The notes below the pieces were generated by a model. It saw nothing but the letters and a program-made list of their open reading frames with translations, was not told where the DNA came from and made no database searches. A program made the position numbers and the translations under genes. From contig CM053265.1 in the NCBI GenBank assembly GCA_028583415.1, positions 23,010,830 to 23,074,829 of the forward strand: a DNA stretch of 64,000 bases, in the 5' to 3' direction. The DNA is from Protea cynaroides (Eukaryota; Streptophyta; Magnoliopsida; Proteales; Proteaceae). This document shows positions 35,113 to 48,700 of this stretch, piece after piece. The stretch's first letter is position 1; every line of letters begins with the position of its first letter.

Positions 35113-37629
35113 ATAGTCAGTGCCATGTTCATCTCCTTCCAGAGCTACGACGTCATGCCCTTTGGATTGAAAAATGCTGGTGCAATATACCAAAGGCTAA
35201 TGAACAAGGTTTTCGAGAAACAGATCAGCCAAAATGTCAAAGTCCATGTGGACGACATGCTGGTCAAAAGCCTAGCTGGGAATGACCACCTAAAGGATTT
35301 AGATGAAGCATTCAGTGTACTTCGACAGTAACATATGTGGTTGAATCCCACCAAGTGTGCTTTCGATGTTATATCTGGAAAATTCCTTGGCTTCATGGTG
35401 TCCAGCCGTGGGATAGAAGCCAACCTTGCCAAGATCTCGGCCATATTGGATATGCCAACCCCAACCAGGGGGAGACATGTGTAAAAGCTGACAGGGAAGA
35501 TTCCCGCGCTGAGCCGATTCATGTCCAGATCAATCGACAAATGCCTTCCATTCTTTCAAACTTTGAGAGAAAATAAAACATTTGAATGGACAGATGAATG
35601 CCAGAAGGTGTTCGAGGAACTAAAAGCATATCTGGCATCCCCGCCCCTGCTTACCAAGCCCCAGACAGGAAACATACTCCAGCTGTACCGAGTTGTATCT
35701 TTACGAGGAGTCATTGCCATCCTCATTAAGGAGGCCAATAATGCACAGAGGCCAGTATACTACATAAGCAAGATACTACTGGACACCGGAACTTGATATA
35801 AATTCATCGAAAAATTTGTCCTAGCTCTTATCATGGCTACGAGGAAACTCCACCCTTATTTCCAAGCACACTCCATAATTTTTCTCACAGACCAATCTTT
35901 GAAGAAGATTCTTACCAAGTCGAAAGTATAGGGACGAATCGTCAATTGGGCCATAAAGCTAGGGGAATTCGATATCATAAATAGGCCTCGGATAGCTATT
36001 AAGGCCTAGGCTCTGGCAGACTTCTTGATTGAGTCATCACTTTCGGAGGAACCTGAAGACGAAGAAAATGTTAATCGCGCAGTTGAGGCACCCCAGCCCC
36101 TGTGGACCATGTTCGTAGACGGAGCCTCCAATAAGGGCAATTATGGCTCCAGCCTCATCTTGACAAGCCCTGAGGGTTTTCAAATCCAATATGCTTTATG
36201 ATTCAAGTTTCGCCTTTGAAACAACGTGGCTGAGTATGAGGCACTCCTCACTGATTTGCGATGGGCCAAAGCCATTTGTGCTAGAAGGATCAATGCATCC
36301 AGTGATTCATAGTAGGTAGTCACAGTAGGTAGTCAAGCACGTCAACAGGGAGTACAAAGCACATAAGGCCAATATAGTGGCCTACTTGGTTGGAAAAGGT
36401 AAGGGAAATGACATCAATTTTTGATAGTTTTACCCTAACGCATGTCTCAAGGGATTGAAACACACAGGCAGATGCGCTCTCCAAACTAGCAACATCAGAC
36501 CTATCCGATCTGAACCATTCAGTTTACATTGAAACTTTCATCAAGTCAAGTGTCGACCCAATCTCGGACATAGTAATGCTTACTGAGGTGGAACCCTCCT
36601 GGATGGACCCAACCCGCTCATACTTAGAAAGAGGAACCCTTCCAGATGAGAAAGCAAAAGCCCGAAGGATCCTATCGAAGTCAACGCACTACATACTAGA
36701 CCACAACATCTTGTACAAGAAAGCCTTCACCTTCCCGTTGCTTAGGTGTCTGTGAACCTCCAAGGCAGCCTTAACAATAAAGGACGTATACGAGGGTATT
36801 TACGGCTCACACTTAAGAGGTGGGGACCTAGCACAAAAGATCCTTAGGCAGGGGTACTACTAGCCTAAGATATGAAAAAAAGAATGCTTGGACTATGTCA
36901 AGAAGTGCGAAAAATGCCAACTGTACGCCCCAGTTCCTCATCTACCAGTAGCACCTCTAAGGCCAATCTCCTCACCTATCCCATTTGCCACATGGGGTAT
37001 GGATATCATGGGACCCATCCACCAGCACAATACCAGCTGAAATACGTCATCGTAGTAGTGGATTACTTCACAAAATGGGCTGAGGTGGAGGCAGTAAGCA
37101 TCCCTGAGAGTACAATCTGGGAATTCTTCAAAAAATCAGTCATCTATAGCTACGGCATCCCTCACGTGTTGATCACTGATAATGGCGCACAATTCACCAA
37201 CAAAGCCTTTTCTGAGTTTTACTCAGAAAACAACATTGACCATAGGCACGGTGCAGTCAAGCACCCCCAAACTAGCAGACAAACCAAGTCCATCAACAAA
37301 ATGCTCATGTAAGAAATTAAGAAACGCTTGGAAGGAGCCAAAGGATGATGGTTGGATGAGCTACCACATATTTTATGGGTAGACCGCACCACCCCCAAGG
37401 CAGCCACGGGAAAGTCACCTTTTATGCTAGCATTCGAAACAGAGGCTGTAATCCCCCTTGAGGTCCATGTACCGTCCCATATGGTGACGTACTATGATCC
37501 AACAACCAACGGCAAAGGCCTACGAATGAACCTAGATCTACTCGAAGGAGTCCGGGACCAAGCATAGATCAGAATAGTAGCCCAATAGCAGATGACAGCT
37601 TGGCATTACAACAAACGTATCCGAGAAAG
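35113..37629 (+). pseudogene. Decayed Tat-lineage Ty3/gypsy pol (RT, RNase H, extra RNase H, integrase)
   Basis: Plus strand, opposite to its neighbours. RT: VMPFGLKNAGAIYQRLMNKV and VHVDDMLVKS (about 35243). Next come a connection/RNase H with CLPFFQTL and FEWTDECQKVFEELKAYL, and an additional RNase H FVDGASN...NVAEYEALL (about 36112-36250). This second, archaeal-like RNase H marks the Tat/Ogre/Retand lineage. The integrase contains VVDYFTKWAE (about 37056) and ITDNGAQF (about 37172). The third catalytic residue, usually E in QTE, reads K (QTKS, about 37272). Many stops and frameshifts are present. LTRs and gag are not seen, and the right end enters the gap. Confidence 0.9.
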
Positions 37630-38129
37630 NNNNNNNNNNNNNNNNNNNNNNNNNNNNNNNNNNNNNNNNNNNNNNNNNNNNNNNNNNNNNNNNNNNNNNN
37701 NNNNNNNNNNNNNNNNNNNNNNNNNNNNNNNNNNNNNNNNNNNNNNNNNNNNNNNNNNNNNNNNNNNNNNNNNNNNNNNNNNNNNNNNNNNNNNNNNNNN
37801 NNNNNNNNNNNNNNNNNNNNNNNNNNNNNNNNNNNNNNNNNNNNNNNNNNNNNNNNNNNNNNNNNNNNNNNNNNNNNNNNNNNNNNNNNNNNNNNNNNNN
37901 NNNNNNNNNNNNNNNNNNNNNNNNNNNNNNNNNNNNNNNNNNNNNNNNNNNNNNNNNNNNNNNNNNNNNNNNNNNNNNNNNNNNNNNNNNNNNNNNNNNN
38001 NNNNNNNNNNNNNNNNNNNNNNNNNNNNNNNNNNNNNNNNNNNNNNNNNNNNNNNNNNNNNNNNNNNNNNNNNNNNNNNNNNNNNNNNNNNNNNNNNNNN
38101 NNNNNNNNNNNNNNNNNNNNNNNNNNNNN
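37630..38129. other. Assembly gap (500 N)
   Basis: Exactly 500 N. It hides the junction between the Tat fragment and the 3' LTR of E1. Confidence 1.
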
Positions 38130-38274
38130 ATACACTTAATTTTAAGTGTTTTTGAGTCGATTCTCTTACCTGGTTTCATGGTTTTCTTTACACGGTTGGT
38201 CCACTCGATTCAATTATGATGGAAAGACCTAGCACGACACGGCTAGACCGGGTTAGTAGAGTGCATGTCTTACA
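38130..38274 (-). mobile_element. Terminal part of the 3' LTR of E1
   Basis: Contains the shared LTR end (ATTCTCTTACCTGGTTTCATGG ... GTGCATGTCTTACA), followed at once by a polypurine-type tract and pol of E1. The rest is inside the gap. Confidence 0.75.
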
Positions 38275-41200
38275 ACTCTCCCCATACATAAATTTTATCT
38301 TTGAAATTTACACATACCTTCTTAGTCGAATAGGTGAGGATATTGCTTTCGCATAACATTCTCTTCTTCCCATGTGATTTCTTCTACATCTTAGCTTCTC
38401 CAGCTAACCTTAATATAGTAAATGTCATGATTTTGAAGATGTTGAACCTTCCGATAATGACTTCAAAAGGTACTACTTCGAATGTCAAATCTTCAGTCAA
38501 ATCTGGTGGATCCATCGTTAAGACTGTGTTGGATCTCTGATGTACTTTTTTAGTATTGAGACATGGAATACATTTTGTACACCAGACATCGATGGTGGTA
38601 GTGCTAGTTGATATGCTACCTTTCCATGCTTCTCCAGAATCTCATAAGGTCCAATATATCTGGGACACAGCTTTCCTTTCTATCTGAACAGTTGTAAACC
38701 CACACATAAGGATATTTTCAAAAATACCTTATCACTTATGGTAAATTCAAGGTCTCGACGTCGATTGTTTGCATACTATTTTTGACGATTTTGAGTTGTT
38801 CTAACCCTTTTCTTGATTATGTCGACTACTCGATAAGTTTCTTCGACAAACTCCAGTCCAATAATTCTCTGCTCTCTAACCTCATTCCAAAATAAAGGAG
38901 TTTGAAACTTTTTACCATACAATGCTTCATAAGGTGACATCTATATAGTAGCTTGATAGCTGTTGTTATAAGCGAACTCGATCAATGGTAACTTCTCATC
39001 TCATGATCCCTTGAAATCAATCACACAAGCACGAAGCATGTCTTCTAGAATTTGGATAGTGCACTCTGACTGTCCATCAGTTTAAGGGTAAAATATAGTA
39101 TTGAACTTCAAAGTTGTACCCATATCCTTTTGTAATCTTTTTCAAAACTTTGAGGTAAAGCGTGGGTCTCTGTAGGACACGATGCTTTCAAGTACTTCAT
39201 GCAATTAGATAATATTATCCACATACAGCTTAGCTAGCCTCTCTAGAGTATACTGAGGTCATATAGCAATGAAATGAGCTATCTTAGTCAAGCAATCTAC
39301 AATCACCCAAACTGCATCAACTGCTCTGAGAGTCAATGATAATCCTGTGACAAAGTCCATAGTAATGCAGTCCCATTTCCATGTTGGTTTAAGTAGTGGT
39401 TGTAACAAGCCTGTAGGTCTTTGTTCTTCTGCCTTTACCCGTTGTTAATTTAGGCATTGAGACATATCTAGCTACGTCTGCTTTCATTCCTCTCCACTAA
39501 TATAGTTTCTTCAGATCATGATACATCTTTATACTCCCAGGATGTATTGAATAAGAAGTAGAATGAGCTTCCCTCATTAGTCTATGTCTGATATCTAAAT
39601 CTTTACTTTCAGGAACACACACTCTTCCCTTGTATCTTAGTACTTTTTTGGAGTTCAGAGTGAAATCTGGAGTGGTTCTACCTTTTTCCAGGTCTTCTTG
39701 GATTGTCCTCAAATAGGGGTTTGATTGGATAGCTATTTTCACTTCGTTTATTAGATCGAGTACAATCCTCAATGTAGCGAACATATTTGAGAATCGATGA
39801 ATAAACCTTAGGTTGATTGATCCACCTGATTTATCTATTACAAACTGTTCATCACCACAATTGAATATTTTTCCTGTGACACACATTGCCGCATTTGTGC
39901 TAACTTCTTCATCAGGATTCTTTAACGCTTTCTTGCTCAGTGCGTTGGCAACTACATTAGCCTTTCCTGGATGATACTAGATATCACAATCATAATTTTT
40001 TTTAGCAATTTTAGTCATCTTCTCTGACTCATGTTCAGCTCTTTTTGTGTGAACAGGTGATTGAGACTTTTATGGTCTGATTTAATCTAAAATTTCTTCT
40101 ATACAGGTAATGTCTCTATATATTGACGGCATGTATTACTGCTGCTAACTCTAAGTCGTGAGTAGGGTAATTCTTCTCGTGTACCATCAGTTGTCTTGAA
40201 GCATACATAATTACTTTCTCTCCTTGCATGAGTACACATCCCAAACCAAATCCAGAAGCATAAGTATACAGGGTGAGTGGCTATCCTGATATCAGAATAT
40301 TCAAGATTGATGCTGATATTAACCTTGCTTTTAGCGTTTGGAAACACTCCTCAAACAAACTTTTCTCCTTTCTTAGTCAAACTAGTGAGAGGTATGGCGA
40401 TCCTAGAGTAATCTTCTACGAATCATTGATAGTACCCAGCTAAACCCAAGAAATTTCTAATTTCTACAATGTTCTTAGGTGCTTCTTATTTTACAATAGC
40501 TTTAATCTTGTTGGGATCCACTTTAATTCCTTCAGCTGATACTACATGGCCTAAGAATGCTACTTCATTTAGTCAAAACTCGCATTTAGTAAATTTGGTG
40601 TAAACCTTCTATTTTCTCAGTTGCTGAAGAGCGGCTCTAAGATTTGTTATATGAGTTTTTTGTCCTTGGACTAGACTATAATGTCATCTATAAATACAAT
40701 GACCGATGTATCCAGCATGTCATGGAATACCTGATTCATGAGTTTCATAATAGTTGCAGGGGTGTTAGTCAATCCAAAAGACATAACTAGAAACTCGTAA
40801 TGTCCATATCTGGTTCTGAATGCTGTCCTCGAAATATTACTGTCCTTGATCTTCAACTGATGATATCCTGATCGAAGATCAATCTTAGAGAACACCTTGG
40901 CACCTTGCAATCGATTGATTAAATCATTGATCTAAGCCAATGGATACAAATTCTTGATTGTGAGCTTATTTAATTCCTGGTAATCTATACATAGTCGAAC
41001 GCTACCATCCAAATTTTTTCACGAACAATACTGGTGCTCCCCATGCTAATATACTGGGTCGAATATAATCTTTGTCCAGTAACTCCTATAATTGAACCTT
41101 CAGTTCCTTTAATTCAGTATGAGCCATTTGATAGGGTGCCTTAGATATAGGTGGCGAATCCGGTTATAAGGTCTATAACGAACTCTATCGCTCGATCTGG

Positions 41201-41743
41201 CAGTAACCCTGGTAAATCCTTAGGAAATATATCTAAAAATTTACATACAACTTTAATGTCTTCCATTTGTGGTGTTTATTTAGTGAGGTCCACAAAAGAT
41301 ACCAGGTATCTAACTCCACCCTTCTCAAGGCATCTCTTAACCTTCAGTGCAGAGAGGATGAGTTTCCACTTTCGAGGAAGTTTGGTTCCTAAAAAATTAA
41401 ATAATGTACCATCTTAGCCTTTGAAGGTCAATTTTTTTTTTTGCACACAATATATTTATGGAATGCCTAGCTAACCAATCCATTCATAAGATGACATCAA
41501 AGTCTGCCATTTTAAGTTGGATTAAGGTTACATCCATAGTCTTTTCACCAATCAGTACTATACATGGTCCATAACCTTTGTCTAGCTCTGCTTCAAATCC
41601 CATAGGTGATCACACTAATAGTTTACAGTCTAAAGGTATGAGGGGTACATTCAGTTTCTTTTCAAATGTTATAGAAACAAATGAGGGTGTAGCTTCAGAG
41701 TAGAAAAGTACTCTAACGGGTATGCCATCTATAGGTATGAAAC
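38275..41743 (-). pseudogene. E1 pol (protease-RT-RNase H-integrase-chromodomain), decayed
   Basis: Minus strand. Protease residues V-LFYSEAT (about 41690-41715) replace the canonical LFDSGAT, so the catalytic Asp is lost. RT: AKVFSKIDLRSGYHQLKIKD, YEFLVMSFGLTN and VFIDDIIV (about 40680-40905), so FIDD is kept. The zinc finger and linker before integrase lie at 39497-39886 (HRLMREAHSTSYSIHPGSIK). Integrase retains TDGQSE (about 39060-39085) with a stop just before it. It ends near 38300 with a chromodomain-like tail and the PPT. Confidence 0.85.
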
Positions 41744-41810
41744 CTAAGATTTTAATTAACTTAGTATATACGCTCATATAAGATATTACAAAACAAAGGT
41801 CGGGTCATAC
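41744..41810 (-). other. Predicted 67-nt intron between gag and protease (E1)
   Basis: On the minus strand: GTATGACCCG at the donor, TACTAAG as a branch-site-like string, and AATCTTAG at the acceptor. Removing it joins DVVTG to FIPIDGIPVRV in frame. Because 67 is not a multiple of 3, retention would also shift the frame. E3 and E2 have counterparts at the same place. Confidence 0.6.
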
Positions 41811-43075
41811 CTGTTACTACATCTGGTGATGCGACGACATCTTCAGAGTGATTGCATAAACCTTTTCTTATTGTAGCTGCATCCTTGGTTTAAGGTAATC
41901 CCTCGAATAATGCCCCACTTGATCATAGTTGAAGCATTTGACTCCAACATTACCATGCCTTTGCGAAGGTTGAGCCATTTGAGTAGTCTTGACTACTATG
42001 TTGAAGCCTTGAGTATGGAATGGCTTGAAGGACTTTAAATTCCCTCCATTAAATGAATTCCTGTTAGGCCTTTTGATACCCTTGTTTTAAACAAAATAGC
42101 TCTCCCTTTGGCTTGATTCCAAAACTTGAGTAATCTGCACAACTTCATTATATATCTTATTTTCCAGCCCCTACGGGTCTTAGTATCTCTTCATGCATAC
42201 TGACGGGAGCAAAGAAGAATAACTCTTCATATCGCTGGTGATAAGCGTCGACAGTCATCTGTCTTTGATATAAGCTCAACAATTCTTTTTCCATCTGGTC
42301 TTTGAAACTCTTGGGAAAATATTTATCGAAGAAAGCTTCTTTAAAGATAGCCCAGGTCAACTGAGTGTGCTTGGTCAACAGATAACCTCGATTGGATTTT
42401 CACCAGTGGGTGCATCTCCTTTTAGCATAAATGTTGCACGTAGTACCTTTTCTTCTTCATTTATGGTCATCATCATAAAATTTCTTTCCATCTCATCGAT
42501 CCAGTGTACTGGCCACAGGGGATCTGACAGCTTGCCCGTGAACTCCTTTGGTTTCATTTTTAAAAAATGCTCGATCAGCCTAGAGTGGTCCAACTGATTC
42601 TGTGCATAAACTCCATACATGGGCGGCTAGTACTGATAATTACCCTGGTTATATCCTCCTTGCTGCACTTGAGAGTGTACCACTGGGTTTAAAGTACTTG
42701 AGGTATTGTGTTGTTCATAACCGAGGCTTAGGGTATGGTCTTGCTATCCCCGGGCACCATGCTAGCTTGCCTTATAGGTACAGGTGTTGTGTTTGCAGCT
42801 GGGGAAGCAATTCCCACGGTAGCTTACATGTTCACTTGCATCTGATGTAACTGTTGCACTTGCTGTGCCAAGTTCATCACCACCGTGGTCAAATCCATTG
42901 GTGGTGTTGGCAAATTTGTTGGGTTGGCCTGATTGTTGACTCTTGGTGGTGTTACATTCTGGTTCTCAAGATTTTTCTCTTGTTCCATAGGGTTTTCATT
43001 GGCATTTACCTCTGCAGGTGGTGGTGGAGGTGGGCTTGGGTTACGTCCCCTTGGGGTTCTTCTACGCCCAACCAT
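41811..43075 (-). pseudogene. E1 gag, decayed
   Basis: Starts MVGRRRTPRGRNPSPPPPP at 43075, followed by NQANPTNLPTPPMDLTTVVM. The capsid-type core is QLDHSRLIEHFLKMKPKEF and WIDEMERNFMMMTINEEEKV (42375-42620), continuing TWAIFKEAFFDKYFPKSFK (42157-42378). The CCHC knuckle reads CFNYDQVGHYSRDY, so two of the four zinc ligands have become Tyr. Stops lie between blocks. Confidence 0.85.
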
Positions 43076-43452
43076 TCCCTACTATCAACTGTGGTGGTGT
43101 CTAAAAGGTCAAGGAAATATGAGAGACAAGTACAATATACGGTGATCTAATGTTAGTCTCACAATAAACAAAGCAAATTTCAAATTTTCAGGGTCAAACA
43201 AGCAATTCTGCAAAAAAAGATATGTGTGGTCGATATGCATGGTCGCTTTAGATGCAACCACAGGTTGCGACCATACGAACATTGGCAACTTCCTAAGAGC
43301 CTGTGGTTGATCGTATGGTAGAATATTTTGGTCAAATTGTGTGACCGCATGATTCAAAAATGAGGTTTTTAAATCTGTTTCGAGACTTTTCCCTCTCATT
43401 CTCTCTTGTTTTACTACGGTCTCAACTTAACTCACCACCACTGAGTTACTGC
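43076..43452. promoter_or_regulatory. E1 5' region with palindrome cluster
   Basis: Between the gag start and LTR L6. Cluster at 43205-43345 with TGTGGTCG, GCGACCATAC and CTGTGGTTGATCG words. The segment ending CACTGAGTTACTGC aligns with E3 (about 63065) and E2 (about 52200), showing that L6 has interrupted the E1 leader here. No PBS is present at this junction. Confidence 0.6.
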
Positions 43453-45643
43453 TGTCACAGCCCAATTCCAACTAAACAAAAGTGTGAGTGAACTATCACT
43501 AAACCAACGGTTCACATCAGGATCTCAATTAGACCGTGTCCACTTATACAAACCAATACACATAATCATAATCAGAATATAAAAAAATACAACAGAAGTC
43601 TTTAGTATAAATGAACTGAGTACTTCTATTGATAAATAAAATAAATTATCCAATTATCCAAACACCAAAATGTAAATAAAATATCTTTACATTGTTTATA
43701 AATCCAACAGAAATAAAATAAAATAAACTAAAATTATCTTAGAGATATACGCTGTAAGGACACTCGCATGAGGCATCATGCTCGTCCTCCCCTACTTGTA
43801 CACCCAGGGCAGCAACACCTCCATACATAGGAGCATTCACGTAGTCCTTTATAGTATAACCAACATTAACATCTAAAAACATGTATATATACAAGTGAAC
43901 TCACAATTTTGCTCAGTAAGAAAATCAAATAATGCAACAAGCAATATGCATCAGTAACATTCACATTTGGTCTGGTATACTTACACAGTGCTATGATAAG
44001 GATAGGTTGCAATCCATACCACTATGCACGTGAGTGTGAACACGCCCAACAGTCAGGCTCCGATCCACACTACTCCTGTCACCCCACATCACTCACTCAA
44101 GTATAGAGATAGAGCTAGAGTCTAGTGGGTAGGCTGTGCTTCCATCTTACGTCCTCCCCCTGGTATCCTCTATTGTACCAATACCTACACCCCTATTGGT
44201 GAGGGCTTGCAAGTGGGTTTGTCACTAACCAATCCTACAAGTCATCACAGTATCAAGGCCCTATCCCAACACAACTCCCTACCTCATAGAGATAGGGCTC
44301 GAGTCTGGTGGCTAGGCCAGAGACCATAATGCCATGTCCTCCCCCTGATACCCTACGCATACCAAGCATGCTAGGATAGTAGCAATACAAAAAGGTGCTA
44401 TTGTGAGGAATGATCCAAGACCCCAATCTTTTCATATTCCACACATCAAAGAAAACAATCACATGCCTAACAATCACATCCTAACATAGTGAATATTCAT
44501 GAACAATATAATAACTAAAAGTAAAGATGACAGTGAATATGCCCAAGCAACACTCCATAGAATAAGGTAATTATTAGTAACGTTTTACAGTTATTAGTTA
44601 ATTAGGGTTTAGATCCGATTCCCTTACCTGAAGCTTGATTGCTAGCTTGCTCCATGTTACAAAGTCTAATCTCGTTATCACAAGGTCCTACAACGTTAGG
44701 GTTTAGTTAGAATTAGTTTATAGGTTTTACATTGGTCGAAAACTAACTAGGTCCGAAAACACCCCATACAGTGCATACCTGTAGCAGGTACCGATCGCGG
44801 TACTGTGGGGGATGGTGCGACCGGTATGGTCGATAGGTCAACCTTGGGCCAGTTCTTGAGAGATACCCGTCATTGTACCGATCACATTTGGTGTGACCGA
44901 TATGGTCGACTGGTGTGCTCATGTAAGACCACCAACTTGGTGCTTTGTCTCCGTCGATCTTCCAACTTCATCTTCAGGGTCCTCCTATGCATTCTAGGCC
45001 TGAGCAATGTATTGGGAATGTTTATGTTCCATTAAAGTCCTAGTTCTGACGATCCTTGGTCTAGAATTGAAATCTAGGATTTTTCAACCAAATTAGAGTT
45101 AATCGATGAATTAGGGTTTTGGATCAATACCTAGCCTTGCATGGTATTGATTACTACCTTAAAATAACCTAAGCTAGAGAGAGGTATAGGTACTTACCAT
45201 TGGTTTGCAAACTATGGTGTTCTTCATCCAATGGAATCTCCTCTTCTACCTTCCTCAGCTCCTTTCTTCTCTTCAGATCTCTTTTTCCTCTTTAGGGTTT
45301 ATAAGAATCAATCATAGAGGTTTAAGAAGGTTTAAAAGTCTTTATATAGGCTAGGATGGAGTTTAGGGAAGTTTTTTACGTTAGGAAAGTCCATAAGATT
45401 GAGATGTGGCAAGCGGGACCCACTGGAACTCTTTTCCAGTTCTAACTGGTCTGCCCGTGTAGACATACCAGTCGATCGATATGGTAGACCTGTATGTAAG
45501 ACCAGTATAACTTATTACATCTGTTTTGGTCCATTTTCATACCTAATTGTCATCCGCTCTTCCCGTCTGGTCCGGTTATGATTAAAAGACCTGTCACAAT
45601 ATGAAATAGAGGCATAGATCGGGTTCGTGGAGTGCGGGTCTTG
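43453..45643 (-). mobile_element. LTR L6 (3' LTR of E2), 2191 bp
   Basis: TGTCACAGCCC...GTGCGGGTCTTGCA. The minus-strand TATATAAA box is at 45341-45348. Clusters of the ACCGGTATGGTCGA type lie at 44766-44925 and 45420-45510. On its left is the E1 leader. On its right is a double polypurine unit, then E2 integrase, so it is the 3' LTR of E2 inserted in E1. Confidence 0.85.
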
Positions 45644-45700
45644 CAACTCCCCCACCCTTAAAAGAAATTTCGTCCCTGAAATTTACATGTAGGTCTCACA
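45644..45700 (-). repeat. Duplicated polypurine-tract unit (57 bp) of E2
   Basis: ACTCCCCCACCCTTAAAAGA occurs at 45644 and again at 45701, the first unit ending AGGTCTCACA. The period and layout match G1 at 19442. Confidence 0.8.
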
Positions 45701-48700
45701 ACTCCCCCACCCTTAAAAGAAAATTTGGCCTCAAAATTTGCACGTACCTTCTTCGTCGAAAATGTTGGGGTACTCCTTTCGCATCGCGTTCTCCTCCTCC
45801 CAAGTGATTTCTTTTACATCTTAGCTTTTCCAATGTACTTTGACATAATGGATATATTTGTTTCAGAGGTGTTGTACCTTTTGTCTTGTGAGCATCACGG
45901 GTACCACCTCAAATGTCAAATCCTCTGTCAAGTCTGGTGGGTCTACTGTCAAGATGTGTGATGGATCCCTGACATACTTATTCAGTAGTGAAACATGGAA
46001 CACATCATGAACGCTTGACATGGATGGTGGAAGGGCTAGTTGATATAATACATTACCACATCTGGTCAATATCTCGTACGGTCCCACATATCTGGTGCAT
46101 AGCTTCCCCTTTTTACCAAACCGTTTTAGACCTCACACAGGTGATATCTTCAAAAATACCTTGTCTCCCACTGCAAACTCCAGATCTCGACGTCTATTGT
46201 CTGTGTAATGCTTTTGTCAAACTTGGGCTGTTTTTATCATTTATTTAATTTGATTAATCGCTCGACAAGTTTCTTCTTCAAACTCTGGTCCTACGATCAT
46301 TCTCTCTCCCACCTCGTTCCATAACAGAGGTGTCTGACATTTCTTTCCATAGAGTGCCTCATATGGAGCCATTTGGATCGTAGCCTGATAACTGTTATTA
46401 AAAGCGAACTCGATGAGTGATAGCTTCTTGTCCCAAGCTCTCTTAAAATCTATGGCACATGCTCAAAGCATATCCTACAAGATCTAGATAGTCTCTTTGA
46501 CTATCAATCTGTCTGAGGATGAAAGGCTATACTAAACTTCAGCTTGGTTCCCATGGATTTCTATAATCTTTTCCAAAACTTGGATGTAAAGTGAAGATCT
46601 CTGTTAGATACTATGCTTTTCGGCCCACCCTGAAGTCTGACTATATTATCCACGTATAGGTTGGTCAATCTGTCCATAGTGTACTGAGGTTTGATAGCGA
46701 TGAAGCCCGCTATCATGGTAAGTCGATCGACTATCACCCAAACTGCATCCACTGACCTTGGTGTCAAGGGTAAGCCAGTGAAAAAATCCATTGTGATACA
46801 ATCCCACTTCCATGCTGGCTCCGATAGTGGTTGTAACAACCCAGTTGGTCTTTGTCTTTTTAATTTCACTTGCTGGCAATTCAGACATTGAAATATGAAT
46901 CAAACCACATCCACTTTCATATCCCTCAACCAATACAATCTCTTCAAATCGTGGTACATCTTAGTGCTTCCTGTACCAAATATGGGGTATAATAAGCTTC
47001 TATCATAATTCTATTTCTAATGTTTGAGTTCTCACTCTCAGGTATACGTAATCGTCCGTGATACCTGAGCACCTTGTCTGCATCCATGGTGAAGTCAGGG
47101 TTGCTTTTACCCTTCTCTAGATCTTCTTGCACTGTCCTGAGATGTGGATCCTATAGGATTACTACTTTTACCTCATTTATCAGATCTGGTGAGATCTTCA
47201 AGGATGCAAACATCAATGTGAACTTGTGAATCAAACCTTGCTCTACTGGATCTTCTGCTGACTCTAGTATATGTTGTTCTTTATTTTTTATTGAGCCAGA
47301 GGCTGCAGCACACAGTGCAACATTTGTACTGGGTCCTGTTTCAGGTTTCAATTCCCACTTTTTGCCTAAGGCATCAGCCACAACATTTGCCTTACCCGGA
47401 TGGTACTGGATGTCACAATCGTAGTCCTTCAGTAGTTCCAACCACCTTCTTTGCCTCATATTTAGGTCCTTCTGAGTGAAAAGGTAGGTCAGGCTCTTGT
47501 GATTGAACTTGATATGAAACTTTTCATCGTATAGATAATGCCTCCAAGTCTTGATTGCATGAATGACCGCTGTTAATTTCAGATCATGTGTAGGATAGTT
47601 CTTTTCATGCTCCTTCAATTGTCTTGACGCATAAGGATCACCTGTTCCCCTTGCATCAATACACATCCAAGTCCCAATCCTGATGCATCCGTATATAGAG
47701 TGAACGGTAGGCCTAGTACTGGAATAGTCAAGATAGGTGCAGAGACTAGCCTTGACTTCAGAGTTTGAAAGCACTTCTTACACTTATTAGTCCATATGAA
47801 TTTCTCTCCCTCCTTGGTTAGCCTGGTGAGTAAAATGGTGATTCTTGAGTAGTCTTCTACAAATCTTCTATAGTAACCAACCAATCTAAGGGAACTATGA
47901 ATCTCAACAACTGACTTCGGTGCTTCCCATCATACTATAGCTGCAATCTTGCTTGGATCCACCTTAATACTGTCTGCAGATACTACGTGACCCAAGCAAG
48001 CCACTTTCTTCAACCAAAATTTATAGTTGTTGAACTTGGCATAGAGTTTTTCCCTTCTCAGCCATTGTAGGGCTGCTCTCAAGTGTGTTGCATGAGTATC
48101 CTCATCCTTTGAGTTGACCAGTATGTCATTAATGAATACGATGATCGAGGTGTCCAACATGTCATGAAACACTTGGTTCATTAGTTCCATGAACGATGCT
48201 GGGGCATTGGTCAACCCGAACAACATCACAAGGAACTCGTAATGCCCATATCTCATCCTGAAAGCAGTCTTTGAAATATCTCCAGCCTTGATCTTCAGTT
48301 GGTGATAACCAGATCTAAGATCAATCTTTGAGAAAACTTATGCACCTTGCGACTGATCAAACAGATCATCAATCCTAGGCAAAGGATATCTGTTCTTGAT
48401 GGTTAACTTATTCAATTCTCGGTAGTTGATACATAGTCGTATGCTACCATCCTTCTTCTTTCTGAATAGTACAAGCACTCCCCACGGTGATATGCTTGGT
48501 CGTATAAAATCTTTATCTAGCAGTTCTTGTAATTGGGTCTTTAACTCTTTTAATTTTATAGGGGCCATCCTATAGGGTGCTTTAGACACTGGCACCAATC
48601 TTAGCATAAGGTCTATTATGAACTCTGTTGCCTTGTCTGGAGGTAGCCCAGGTAGATCCTTCAAAAATATGTTTAAAAACTCTTGTACTACATCTAGATC

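Noticed and set aside
43453..43480. L6 as the 5' LTR of E1
   Set aside because: There is no primer-binding site at the junction, the palindrome word of L6 matches the E2 leader and not the E1 leader, and the E1 leader is interrupted at a point that continues in E2 and E3.
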